From positions 606-9,520 of the forward strand of contig MESS01000089.1 of NCBI GenBank assembly GCA_001771055.1: a DNA stretch of 8,915 bases. Reading direction: 5' to 3'. Below are positions 1-6,112 of this stretch, in pieces; the first letter of the stretch is position 1, and each line of letters opens with the position of its first letter. The stretch is from Caldithrix sp. RBG_13_44_9 (lineage in GTDB: Bacteria > Calditrichota > Calditrichia > RBG-13-44-9). The translations under genes were made by a program, and so were the position numbers. Below the pieces are notes generated by a model. It saw nothing but the letters and a program-made list of their open reading frames with translations, did no database searches and was not told the DNA's origin.

Positions 1-435
1 GGAGTACTGGGTGTAAGCGGGCTGAGCAGTGATATGCGGGAGATTGAACAAAATTACGCTTCCAACGAGCGGGTCCGTCTGGCTTTTGATATGTTTGTTT
101 ACCGGATAAAAAAATATATCGGTGCGTACGCGGCCGCCATGGGTGGAGTAGACGCAGTGGTATTTACTGCCGGTATCGGAGAAAATTCCAGTATGGTCCG
201 GGAGATGGCCTGCCAGGACCTGGAATTTTTAGGAATCCAGTTCGATCTCCAGAAAAACAAGGAAACCAGAAAGAAGGAAGAAATTATCACCACCGCTTCA
301 TCGAAGGTAAAGGTGATGGTAATTCCCACCAATGAGGAGCTGGTGATCGCTATGGACACTGCCGAGATTGTAAAGCAGTTAACTTCCGGCAAATTAAAAG
401 ATAATAGATGGGTAAAGGTACCGATTACCCATTAA
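1..435 (+). CDS. ackA: Acetate kinase, C-terminal part (5' truncated by window)
   Basis: Acetate kinase interconverts acetate + ATP and acetyl phosphate + ADP in the cytoplasm, usually together with phosphotransacetylase. The frame is open from base 1, so the gene starts upstream of the window; 144 C-terminal codons and a TAA stop are present, about a third of the roughly 400-residue family length. Seen in the sequence: the segment GVSGLSSDMREI, the glycine-rich phosphate-binding signature VFTAGIGENS, and the C-terminal NEELVIAMDT, where most family members I recall have R in place of M. The residues after this motif (about 25) form a short variable tail. The gene is followed by 144 bases before the leader peptide of the aromatic operon and appears to be a separate transcription unit, because a good promoter lies in between. 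Identity is secure; functional links to the operon are not suggested. Confidence 0.95.
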   Translation, partial: GVLGVSGLSSDMREIEQNYASNERVRLAFDMFVYRIKKYIGAYAAAMGGVDAVVFTAGIGENSSMVREMACQDLEFLGIQFDLQKNKETRKKEEIITTASSKVKVMVIPTNEELVIAMDTAEIVKQLTSGKLKDNRWVKVPITH

Positions 436-470
436 ATAAAAGAAAATTTTAAGAGCCTTTATCAACCCTG

Positions 471-494
471 CTCATCAATTCCCTGGATGATGAG
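471..494 (+). repeat. Imperfect hairpin downstream of ackA
   Basis: CTCATCA (471-477) and TGATGAG (488-494) are perfect inverted arms of 7 bp around a 10-base loop. No T-run follows, so it is not a standard intrinsic terminator. It could protect the 3' end of the ackA mRNA, be part of a factor-dependent terminator, or be a protein-binding site. Position and symmetry are seen; function is inferred. Confidence 0.4.
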
Positions 495-501
495 TATCAC
501 A

Positions 502-533
502 AAAATCAATCAGGTGATTTTAAATATTGATTT
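502..533 (+). repeat. Two overlapping inverted repeats abutting the -35 box
   Basis: Two perfect inverted repeats share this stretch. AAAATCA (502-508) pairs with TGATTTT (515-521) around a 6-base loop. AAATCAAT (503-510) pairs with ATTGATTT (526-533) around 15 bases, and its right arm contains the predicted -35 hexamer. The first could be the ackA terminator, with its T-run inside the stem. The second has the layout of a repressor operator over a promoter. The two are mutually exclusive as RNA hairpins. The region is AT-rich, so chance symmetry cannot be excluded. Confidence 0.4.
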
Positions 534-555
534 CTCAGAAAACGAACCATATATT
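527..555 (+). promoter_or_regulatory. Predicted sigma70-type promoter of the aromatic operon
   Basis: TTGATT (527-532) and TATATT (550-555) are separated by exactly 17 bases, close to the TTGACA/TATAAT consensus. Transcription would start near 562, leaving an untranslated stretch of only about 18 bases before the leader ATG at 580. This fits a leader meant to be translated as soon as it is made. If the organism uses the divergent Bacteroidota -33/-7 promoter type, this call would be weaker. Confidence 0.6.
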
Positions 556-579
556 CAGTCAGTTAAAAAAAAGTAAGAT

Positions 580-657
580 ATGAAATCTCTGAAGAATACA
601 TTTTATTATTACGGATATTACTATTATTTTGGAGGCTGGTGCTCAGACTCTCAATAG
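580..657 (+). CDS. Aromatic-rich leader peptide (attenuator peptide, 25 aa)
   Basis: ATG at 580 to TAG at 655-657 encodes 25 residues. Residues 8-20 read FYYYGYYYYFGGW: seven Tyr, two Phe and one Trp in 13 codons, followed by CSDSQ and the stop. An in-frame TAA at 574-576 makes this ATG the first possible start. Upstream there is only a weak purine-rich stretch (AAGTAAG) as a ribosome-binding site. The peptide ends inside the antiterminator arm (648-662) of the hairpin switch in front of aroF, the geometry of the E. coli trp and pheA leaders. Its role is predicted to be regulatory: translation speed over the Tyr/Phe codons reports charged tRNA-Tyr and tRNA-Phe. Scarcity stalls the ribosome upstream of 648 and lets the operon be transcribed. 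Stalling at Trp20 (637-639) would leave 648-652 partly covered, so Trp should act less strongly. Codon content and position are seen; the mechanism is inferred from known attenuators. Confidence 0.88.
   Translation: MKSLKNTFYYYGYYYYFGGWCSDSQ
629..654 (+). promoter_or_regulatory. Possible early leader hairpin (segment 1:2)
   Basis: TTGGAG (629-634) can pair with CTCTCAA (648-654), giving six base pairs with T651 bulged and a 13-base loop. It would tie up the left half of the antiterminator arm when the leader is not translated, matching the protective or pause 1:2 hairpin of classical attenuators. The stem is short and its stability was not computed. Confidence 0.35.
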
Positions 658-703
658 ATTGAAATATCCCAGATAAAACCGAACCCTCTCAATCTATCGA
701 GAG
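648..703 (+). promoter_or_regulatory. Antiterminator (alternative pairing of the leader)
   Basis: CTCTCAATAGATTGA (648-662) is complementary to TCAATCTATCGAGAG (689-703) at 14 of 15 positions; the exception is A653 opposite C698. The intervening loop is 663-688. Pairing consumes the loop and most of the 3' arm of the terminator, so both structures cannot form together. The left arm overlaps the leader peptide stop codon. A ribosome that finishes the peptide covers this arm and permits termination, while one stalled on the Tyr codons (604-627) leaves it free. CTCTCAAT also occurs as a direct repeat (648-655 and 686-693), the two copies competing for the same GAGAG. Confidence 0.85.
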
Positions 704-714
704 GGTTTTTTTTT
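682..714 (+). terminator. Intrinsic terminator/attenuator upstream of aroF
   Basis: CCCTCTC (684-690) pairs with GAGAGGG (699-705) around the 8-base loop AATCTATC, extended by AA (682-683) with TT (706-707), and is followed by nine T (706-714). It is a textbook Rho-independent terminator. It lies between the operon promoter and aroF, only 12 bases before the aroF ribosome-binding site, so it must be conditional. Terminated leader RNA would be about 150 nt if transcription starts near 562. Confidence 0.92.
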
Positions 715-725
715 GAACACTTTTC

Positions 726-732
726 GAGGAGG
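726..732 (+). promoter_or_regulatory. Strong ribosome-binding site fixing the aroF start
   Basis: GAGGAGG with 7 bases before ATG at 740 is a near-perfect Shine-Dalgarno. It selects this ATG over the in-frame TTG at 713, which lies inside the terminator T-run and has no such site. Confidence 0.85.
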
Positions 733-739
733 ATACATC

Positions 740-1774
740 ATGGTTATCGTCATGCAAGCCAATGCGTCGGAGCAGCAAATATCGCAAGTGGCGCAGTTCA
801 TCAATCAGCATGGGGCCAAAGCCCATATCTCGCAGGGGGAAGAGCGAACCATAATCGGAGTGATTGGATTTAGACACGATGTCCGCCTGGAGCATTTACA
901 GACTCTGGCCGGAGTGGAGAAGGTAATACCTATAACCAAACCTTATAAATTGGTGAGCCGGGAATTTAAAAAAGATAATACTCAAATAAGTCTGAACGGG
1001 GTAACGATCGGGGGGAAATTTCCGGTAATCATTGCCGGACCCTGCTCGGTGGAAAATGAAAGTCAGATTTTAGAAACTGCCCGTATTGTTAAAGAAAATG
1101 GCGGGCATTTACTGCGCGGAGGAGCTTACAAACCCCGTTCCAGTCCTTATACTTTTCAGGGATTGGGCGAGGAAGGACTGAAATATTTAAAACGGGCTAA
1201 AGAAGAAACCGGTTTATATATAGTAACGGAAGTACTGGAAGCCATGTATGTGCCGTTAGTGGCTGAATTTGCCGATATTCTGCAGATCGGGGCCCGCAAC
1301 ATGCAGAATTATGAATTGCTGAAAGCAGTTGGCCGAATAAAAAAGCCGGTTCTCCTTAAACGGGGTATGTCTGCCCAACTCACTGAATTCCTGATGAGCG
1401 CCGAATACATTATGTCCGAAGGCAACAATCAGATCATCTTATGCGAGCGCGGCATCCGCACTTTTGTAGAATATTCTCGAAATACTCTGGATTTAAATGT
1501 TGTTCCGGCTATTAAAAACATCTCACATCTGCCGATTTTCGTTGATCCCAGCCACGGTACCGGCCGGCGGGACCTGATCGAACCTCTGAGTTTAGCGGCC
1601 CTGGCGGTAGGAGCGGACGGTCTGATGATCGAAGTACATCCCCGACCGGAACAGGCCTGGTCAGATGCTGATCAAACCCTTGATCCCGTTGCATTTAAAC
1701 GCTTAATGAAAAAAATTAAACATTTTACAGCCTGGCAGCAAAAATTTGTCGAACAGGAACCGGATTTGAATTAA
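740..1774 (+). CDS. aroF: 3-deoxy-D-arabino-heptulosonate 7-phosphate (DAHP) synthase, Thermotoga-like type I-beta
   Basis: DAHP synthase condenses phosphoenolpyruvate and erythrose 4-phosphate, the committed step of the shikimate pathway, in the cytoplasm. From ATG 740 it has 344 residues, full length. Residues 1 to about 68 match the small ferredoxin/ACT-like regulatory domain of the Thermotoga maritima enzyme (HISQGEERTIIGVIG), followed by a KPYKLVSREF linker and the TIM barrel. Visible motifs are GPCSVE (100-105), RGGAYKPR (126-133), LLKRG (205-209), CERGIRTF (from 235) and DPSHGTGRRD (from 279). The expected metal ligands are all present: Cys102, His282, Glu308 and Asp319. In T. maritima the N-terminal domain binds Tyr and mediates feedback inhibition, so the same is likely here and would complement the Tyr-rich leader. 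This is the first gene of the operon, directly behind the attenuator. No chorismate mutase domain is attached, unlike some DAHP synthases of this type. The symbol aroF is used loosely; aroG or aroA occur for orthologues. Confidence 0.95.
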   Translation: MVIVMQANASEQQISQVAQFINQHGAKAHISQGEERTIIGVIGFRHDVRLEHLQTLAGVEKVIPITKPYKLVSREFKKDNTQISLNGVTIGGKFPVIIAGPCSVENESQILETARIVKENGGHLLRGGAYKPRSSPYTFQGLGEEGLKYLKRAKEETGLYIVTEVLEAMYVPLVAEFADILQIGARNMQNYELLKAVGRIKKPVLLKRGMSAQLTEFLMSAEYIMSEGNNQIILCERGIRTFVEYSRNTLDLNVVPAIKNISHLPIFVDPSHGTGRRDLIEPLSLAALAVGADGLMIEVHPRPEQAWSDADQTLDPVAFKRLMKKIKHFTAWQQKFVEQEPDLN

Positions 1775-1804
1775 ATTTATCTTCTGAATGGGTGAAACTT
1801 GAAA

Positions 1805-3073
1805 ATGAAATCGGAAACTCAAACCGTTCGTGACATTATACCCGGAAGAATGCGGGGAAAACTCTCTGCTCCTCCATCAAAAAGTATCTCGCACCGGCTA
1901 CTGATTATCGCTGCTTTATCAGGGAGAAAGTGTCGCGTTGATAATGTTCTGAGAAGCGAGGACCTCGAAATAACCCTGCAGGCGCTGAGCAATATGGGTT
2001 TCATCATCGAGGATATGGGAAAAACAGTTATCTTTACCGGTAAGCGAAAGATTCCTGCCCAGGCAGTCCAACTTGACTTCGGTAATTCCGGCACCAGTGC
2101 CCGTTTGCTCACCGCAGTGGCGGCCTATCTGCCTGGTGATTTCATTTTAAGTGGTTCCCCCCGGATGCAGCAGCGTCCAATGAAGCCACTGCTGGAGGCA
2201 TTAATCAGCGCTGGAACCAACATCGAACACCGCAATGGATTTTTACCCATAACCATCAGGGGAGGACAACTCCGCGGTGGTGAAGTGGTGATCGATGCCA
2301 GCTATTCTTCGCAATTCTTATCCGCGCTGATGCTGGTAGCACCCTGCACCGAGAAAGGTTTCCGGATCACTCCCAGCGGGGAAGTAGCTTCGGCGGGATA
2401 TGTTGAACTCACTGCTGCATTGCAGCGAAAATATGGGATAGACATTCAGTGGCAGAAGCAGAATATATTTATCCCGGGTTCACAAAATTATCAGATCGAT
2501 CAGGCAGTGGTGGAAGGGGATTATTCCAATATCTCCTATTTTGTAGTAGGTGCTGCCATCAGCGGCGGGGAAGTACAGATCAGTGGACTGGAAAAAAATT
2601 CAGCCCAGGGCGACCGGGTCATCCTCCAGCTGGCAAAAAAAGCAGGTGCTTCTATCCACTGGTCAAAGGACCGGGTGAAAATAACAGCAGGCAGTCTGAG
2701 AGGTATCGATGAGAACATGAACTCCTGTCCCGATCTGGTCCCCTCGATGGCGGTAATGGCTTTGTTTGCAGACACTCCTTCCCGTTTTCGCCAGGTTGGT
2801 CATTTACAATACAAAGAATCGGACCGTTTGGCAGCTATTATCGAAAATATCCGGCGGCTGCAGGGCAAAGCGTACCTGGAGAATGACAATCTCATCATCC
2901 AGCCATCAGCACTGGCCGGGGCTTCTCTTCCAACATACAAGGACCACCGGATCGCTATGAGTTTCGCCATGGCCGGTCTGCTGATTCCCGGGATCAGGAT
3001 TGAGGAGCCGGAATGTGTGCAGAAATCATTCCCGGAATTCTGGCATTATTTTGATCAATTGGTAACTCAATAA
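1805..3073 (+). CDS. aroA: 3-phosphoshikimate 1-carboxyvinyltransferase (EPSP synthase)
   Basis: EPSP synthase transfers the enolpyruvyl group of PEP to shikimate 3-phosphate, the sixth step of the shikimate pathway. The protein has 422 residues from ATG 1805, close to the 427 of E. coli. Key residues are visible: Lys26-Ser27 and Arg31 in PSKSISHR, the NSGT loop (94-97), Arg124 in QQRP, Ser-Ser-Gln 168-170, Asp310, Lys337-Glu338 with Arg341 in KESDR, Arg382 in DHRIAM, and Lys407 in KSFPEF. These match the substrate-binding and catalytic set of the family. The PEP loop reads GNSGTSARLL rather than the GNAGTAMRPL type of E. coli and plants. A TTG at 1799 is an alternative start two codons earlier. 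A GGGTGA at 1790-1795 lies about 9 bases before the ATG but only 3 before the TTG, so the ATG is preferred. The gene starts 30 bases after aroF. Confidence 0.95.
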   Translation: MKSETQTVRDIIPGRMRGKLSAPPSKSISHRLLIIAALSGRKCRVDNVLRSEDLEITLQALSNMGFIIEDMGKTVIFTGKRKIPAQAVQLDFGNSGTSARLLTAVAAYLPGDFILSGSPRMQQRPMKPLLEALISAGTNIEHRNGFLPITIRGGQLRGGEVVIDASYSSQFLSALMLVAPCTEKGFRITPSGEVASAGYVELTAALQRKYGIDIQWQKQNIFIPGSQNYQIDQAVVEGDYSNISYFVVGAAISGGEVQISGLEKNSAQGDRVILQLAKKAGASIHWSKDRVKITAGSLRGIDENMNSCPDLVPSMAVMALFADTPSRFRQVGHLQYKESDRLAAIIENIRRLQGKAYLENDNLIIQPSALAGASLPTYKDHRIAMSFAMAGLLIPGIRIEEPECVQKSFPEFWHYFDQLVTQ

Positions 3074-3132
3074 GACAGCAAAGAGATTTTTCAGTAAAAA
3101 CCTGATAAAAAATAAAGTGCTTTTTTTACAGC

Positions 3133-3137
3133 GGGAG
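3133..3137 (+). promoter_or_regulatory. Ribosome-binding site of aroC-aroQ
   Basis: GGGAG sits 5 bases before ATG 3143 and supports that start. The 69-base gap after aroA is AT-rich and shows no convincing hairpin terminator or separate promoter, so aroC is taken as part of the same transcript. Confidence 0.6.
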
Positions 3138-3142
3138 ATAGA

Positions 3143-4486
3143 ATGAGCGGAAATGTTTTTGGTTCAATATTCCGGGTGATGACATTCGGTGAAAGTCATG
3201 GTCCTTATATCGGAATGGTGATTGATGGCCTTCAACCCGGATTGGCTATTAATGTGGATGAGATCCAGCAGGAGCTGGACCGCAGGCGGCCGGGACAAAG
3301 TAATTTAGTGACTCCACGGCAGGAGACCGATCGGGCCGAGATTGTCAGTGGGATTTTCGAAGGAAAAACCACCGGAACTCCTTTATGCATTTTGATCCGC
3401 AACCAGGATCAGCGTTCGCTGGATTACCGCAATTTGAAAGATCTATTACGGCCAGGTCATGCCAGTTTCACTTATCTTCAGAAGTACGGTATTTTTGATT
3501 ATCGCGGGGGTGGTCGGGCCAGCGGCCGGGAAACTGCCACCCGGGTGGCAGCGGGCGCAGTCGCCAAACAGCTGTTGAAGCAGCGAGATATTCACATCTT
3601 CGCCTACACCAAGCAGATCGGGGACGTGGTCATCGACTCGGTGGATTTTGCTGAGATTGAAAAAAATCCGGTGCGGTCTCCCGATGCCAGGGCTGCCAGC
3701 AAGATGGCGGCAGCAATTTCCCAGGCCCAACAACAGGGAGATTCGCTAGGGGGAGTTATCGAAATCGTAGTCAAGAACTGCCCGGCGGGATTAGGCGAGC
3801 CGGTCTTCAATAAGTTGGATGCTGACCTTTCACAGGCGCTGATGTCGATCGGTGCTGTCAAGGCTTTTGAAGTGGGGGGCGGATTTTCCGCCGCTCATCA
3901 TACCGGTAGTAATTTCAATGATCTATTTTATTACGACTCACAATCGAAAAAATTTCATACTCAAACCAATCAGGCCGGAGGTATTCTGGGTGGGATATCC
4001 AATGGCGAAGATCTGGTAATGCGCATTGCGGTGAAACCTCCTTCCTCCATTTCAAAAAAGCAAAACACCGTCGATTTTTCCGGAAAGCCGGCCGAGCTGG
4101 AAATCAAAGGCAGGCATGATCCCTGTATCTGCCCGCGAGTGGTCCCGGTAGCAGAGGCCATGGTAGCACTGGTGCTTATCGATCACCTCCTGATGCAGGA
4201 ACGGATTTCTTCATTGAATGATCTGGAAAATATCCGGAATAAAGTGGACACCATCGATACTCAAATCATGCTGCTGTATGCCCAGCGCCGGAAGTTGGTT
4301 GGAGAAATTGCCAGAATAAAAAAAGATAAACAGCTTCCTGTTCTGGATAAAACCAGGGAAACGGAGAAGGAAAATAAAATGCAGGAAATGGCCAGGGAGT
4401 TGCAGATTCCCTCGAAGTTAACCACTGACTTGTTTCATTTTATTTTGCAGGACTCTTATAACATCCAGGAAGAAATCATTCAATGA
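3143..4486 (+). CDS. aroC-aroQ: Bifunctional chorismate synthase-chorismate mutase (AroC-AroQ fusion)
   Basis: Residues 1 to about 355 are a complete chorismate synthase, the FMN-dependent enzyme converting EPSP to chorismate. GESHG (16-20), RRRPGQS (47-53), RPGHASFTYLQKYG (103-116), RGGGRASGRETATR (121-134) and GRHDPCICPRVVPVAEAM (from 323) are visible. After a short linker (about 351-363) comes an AroQ-type chorismate mutase (about 364-445), which rearranges chorismate to prephenate. Aligned by eye to the E. coli PheA mutase domain, its active-site residues are all kept: Arg365 (R11), Arg382 (R28), Lys393 (K39), Asp402 (D48), Arg405-Glu406 (R51-E52), Ser438 (S84) and Gln442 (Q88). The frame is continuous through the junction. 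AroQ is usually fused to PheA, TyrA or DAHP synthase; I do not know this fusion as a common one. TyrA and PheA downstream lack a mutase, so this domain probably feeds both. The stop overlaps the tyrA start (ATGA), implying translational coupling. Confidence 0.93.
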   Translation: MSGNVFGSIFRVMTFGESHGPYIGMVIDGLQPGLAINVDEIQQELDRRRPGQSNLVTPRQETDRAEIVSGIFEGKTTGTPLCILIRNQDQRSLDYRNLKDLLRPGHASFTYLQKYGIFDYRGGGRASGRETATRVAAGAVAKQLLKQRDIHIFAYTKQIGDVVIDSVDFAEIEKNPVRSPDARAASKMAAAISQAQQQGDSLGGVIEIVVKNCPAGLGEPVFNKLDADLSQALMSIGAVKAFEVGGGFSAAHHTGSNFNDLFYYDSQSKKFHTQTNQAGGILGGISNGEDLVMRIAVKPPSSISKKQNTVDFSGKPAELEIKGRHDPCICPRVVPVAEAMVALVLIDHLLMQERISSLNDLENIRNKVDTIDTQIMLLYAQRRKLVGEIARIKKDKQLPVLDKTRETEKENKMQEMARELQIPSKLTTDLFHFILQDSYNIQEEIIQ

Positions 4487-5238
4487 AAAAAGTGGGACTT
4501 ATTGGCTTTGGTCGTTTCGGAAAATTGATTTATGAGCAGCTCTCCAAAACCACAGCTGTAGATGTACATGATCCCTGGCAGTCGCAGAAAAGCGAATATC
4601 AAAATATTCCCTTTACTGATCTGCCGCAGGTTTGCACCAATGAGCTGGTGATCCTGGCCGTCCCGGTTTCGGCCATCCCGGAAGTGAGCCAGGCGATTGC
4701 CAAAAATCTTTCATCTGGCACCACCGTCATGGATGTGTGTGCGGTAAAAAAATATCCGCTGCAAATCCTGGATGAGCAGCTTCCAGAAGGGATATACCTT
4801 TTGGGCAGCCACCCGCTTTTCGGCCCGGATTCGGTTCAAAACTCGCTGCAGGATCATTTGATGATTTTAACCCCATATCGCATTCCTGCCGCCAGGTTGG
4901 AGGACCTTAAAAGATTTTGGACGAATTTTGGTATCAAAATTATTGAGATGACTGCTGACGAACAGGACCGCTTGATGGCCTGGTCACTGGCATTGACTCA
5001 TTTTTTAGGAAGAAGTTTGAATAATCTCCCCCTACCGGACACCGTGGTAGCCACCAAAGATTTTCAGAATTTGATTCAGCTGACTAAGAAAATAAACCGC
5101 GATACCTGGGAGTTGTTTGAGGATATGCACCGCTTCAATCCTTATACCCGGGAGATGCGGAAAATGCTGCTAGAAAACATGCAATCCTTAAAAGAAAAAC
5201 TGGATGAAATCAGTGACTCCAGCGTAACAGCAGGATAG
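4483..5238 (+). CDS. tyrA: Prephenate/arogenate dehydrogenase (monofunctional)
   Basis: TyrA oxidatively decarboxylates prephenate to 4-hydroxyphenylpyruvate (or arogenate to tyrosine), the Tyr branch. The protein has 251 residues and no mutase or ACT domain, shorter than most bacterial TyrA. The N-terminal Rossmann nucleotide site is GFGRFG (8-13). The second strand appears to end at Asp30, which would favour NAD+ over NADP+. SHPLFGP (109-115) is the family HPxFGP motif, and THFLGR (172-177) carries the histidine expected in substrate binding. The HPLFGP and THxxGR pair resembles plant and cyanobacterial arogenate dehydrogenases as much as E. coli TyrA, so the substrate is unresolved. The start overlaps the aroC-aroQ stop by 4 bases, and pheA begins 3 bases after its TAG. 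The last residues (SDSSVTAG) look like a disordered tail. Confidence 0.9.
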   Translation: MKKVGLIGFGRFGKLIYEQLSKTTAVDVHDPWQSQKSEYQNIPFTDLPQVCTNELVILAVPVSAIPEVSQAIAKNLSSGTTVMDVCAVKKYPLQILDEQLPEGIYLLGSHPLFGPDSVQNSLQDHLMILTPYRIPAARLEDLKRFWTNFGIKIIEMTADEQDRLMAWSLALTHFLGRSLNNLPLPDTVVATKDFQNLIQLTKKINRDTWELFEDMHRFNPYTREMRKMLLENMQSLKEKLDEISDSSVTAG

Positions 5239-5241
5239 ACC

Positions 5242-6081
5242 ATGAATAAAAACCTCAGGGTAGCCATTCAGGGAGGGATCGCTTCCTTTCATGATCTGGC
5301 TGCCAGACAATATTTTTATGACCAGACCATTATCCCGCTGGCCTGTAAAACTTTCAAACAGGTGGTCATGGCGGTGGAGCAGGAAACGGCCGACTACGGG
5401 ATCATGGCGATCGAAAATTCTCTGGTGGGCAGCATTTTACCCAACTACTCACTGCTGCAGTGTTTTCCAGTGTCCATTGTGGGTGAGTACTATCTGCCAA
5501 TTCATCATCAGTTACTGGCGCTGCCCGGACAACAGGTGACAGATCTCAGGATGGTGCGATCTCACCCCATGGCTTTACAGCAATGCTCGGATTTTCTGGA
5601 GCGCTATCCTCAGTTACAGCAGGTGGAATGGGATGACACCGCAGAGAGCGCCCGGGAAATTGCTGAAAAAAAGGAGGAAGGGATCGCCGCCATTGCCAGT
5701 GACCTGGCAGCGAAAACCTATCATTTAGAAATACTCGCCGCCAATATTGAGAACCTGGCCATAAACTATACCCGGTTTTTTATTCTGGCTCATAATAAGA
5801 AAAAAGGATCGCAGACCGGAAACAAAGCTTCCGTTATTTTCCAGCTCCGGCATGAGGTAGGGGCTCTGGCCGATGGGCTGCAGGTTTTCAAAAAGAACCA
5901 GTTGAATCTTACTCTTATTCAATCGGTTCCCATTCCGGGAAAACCAAATGAATACCGTTTTCAGATCGATGTTGAATGGCAGGACAATTCAAACTTCCAG
6001 CAGGCAGTCATTCAGGCTAAAAGAAAAATGCTGGAGTTTCAAATCCTGGGGGTATACCAGAAGGCCCAAATCCCGCTCTGA
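5242..6081 (+). CDS. pheA: Prephenate dehydratase with C-terminal ACT domain (no chorismate mutase)
   Basis: PheA dehydrates and decarboxylates prephenate to phenylpyruvate, the Phe branch. It has 279 residues and lacks the N-terminal mutase of the E. coli enzyme, so it depends on the AroQ domain of the upstream fusion. Seen in the catalytic part: AIQGGIASFHDLAA (8-21), AIENS (56-60) and NYTRFF (175-180), which contains the family TRF motif with the catalytic Thr. An ACT domain follows from about 194. Its first effector motif is GALA (207-210). The second, usually ESRP, reads QSVP (227-230), a variant I associate with Bacteroidota-type enzymes. Phe inhibition is therefore likely but may differ in specificity. 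It is the last gene of the operon. No clear terminator is seen in the 31 bases before the convergent minus-strand gene. Confidence 0.93.
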   Translation: MNKNLRVAIQGGIASFHDLAARQYFYDQTIIPLACKTFKQVVMAVEQETADYGIMAIENSLVGSILPNYSLLQCFPVSIVGEYYLPIHHQLLALPGQQVTDLRMVRSHPMALQQCSDFLERYPQLQQVEWDDTAESAREIAEKKEEGIAAIASDLAAKTYHLEILAANIENLAINYTRFFILAHNKKKGSQTGNKASVIFQLRHEVGALADGLQVFKKNQLNLTLIQSVPIPGKPNEYRFQIDVEWQDNSNFQQAVIQAKRKMLEFQILGVYQKAQIPL

Positions 6082-6112
6082 AAATCCCGCTTGAAAATCT
6101 TACTGGACACGA

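Noticed and set aside
99..392. Long reading frames antisense to or out of frame with ackA, aroF, aroA, aroC and the outer-membrane gene (for example 99-392 minus, 1819-2112 minus, 3446-3733 minus).
   Set aside because: They lie wholly inside well-identified genes, have no recognisable domains and show low-complexity or shadow composition.
713..739. Extension of AroF to a TTG at 713.
   Set aside because: The TTG lies inside the terminator T-run, whereas ATG 740 has a GAGGAGG site at 7 bases and matches the N-terminus of the Thermotoga-type enzyme.
436..739. A T-box riboswitch or tRNA-binding leader before aroF.
   Set aside because: No T-box sequence or specifier-loop architecture was seen, and the transcribed leader is too short. 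The translated Tyr-rich peptide with alternative hairpins explains the region better.
3074..3142. A-run and T-run in the aroA-aroC gap as a possible internal terminator.
   Set aside because: The A-rich and T-rich tracts could pair only weakly, there is no GC stem, and the genes form one pathway operon.
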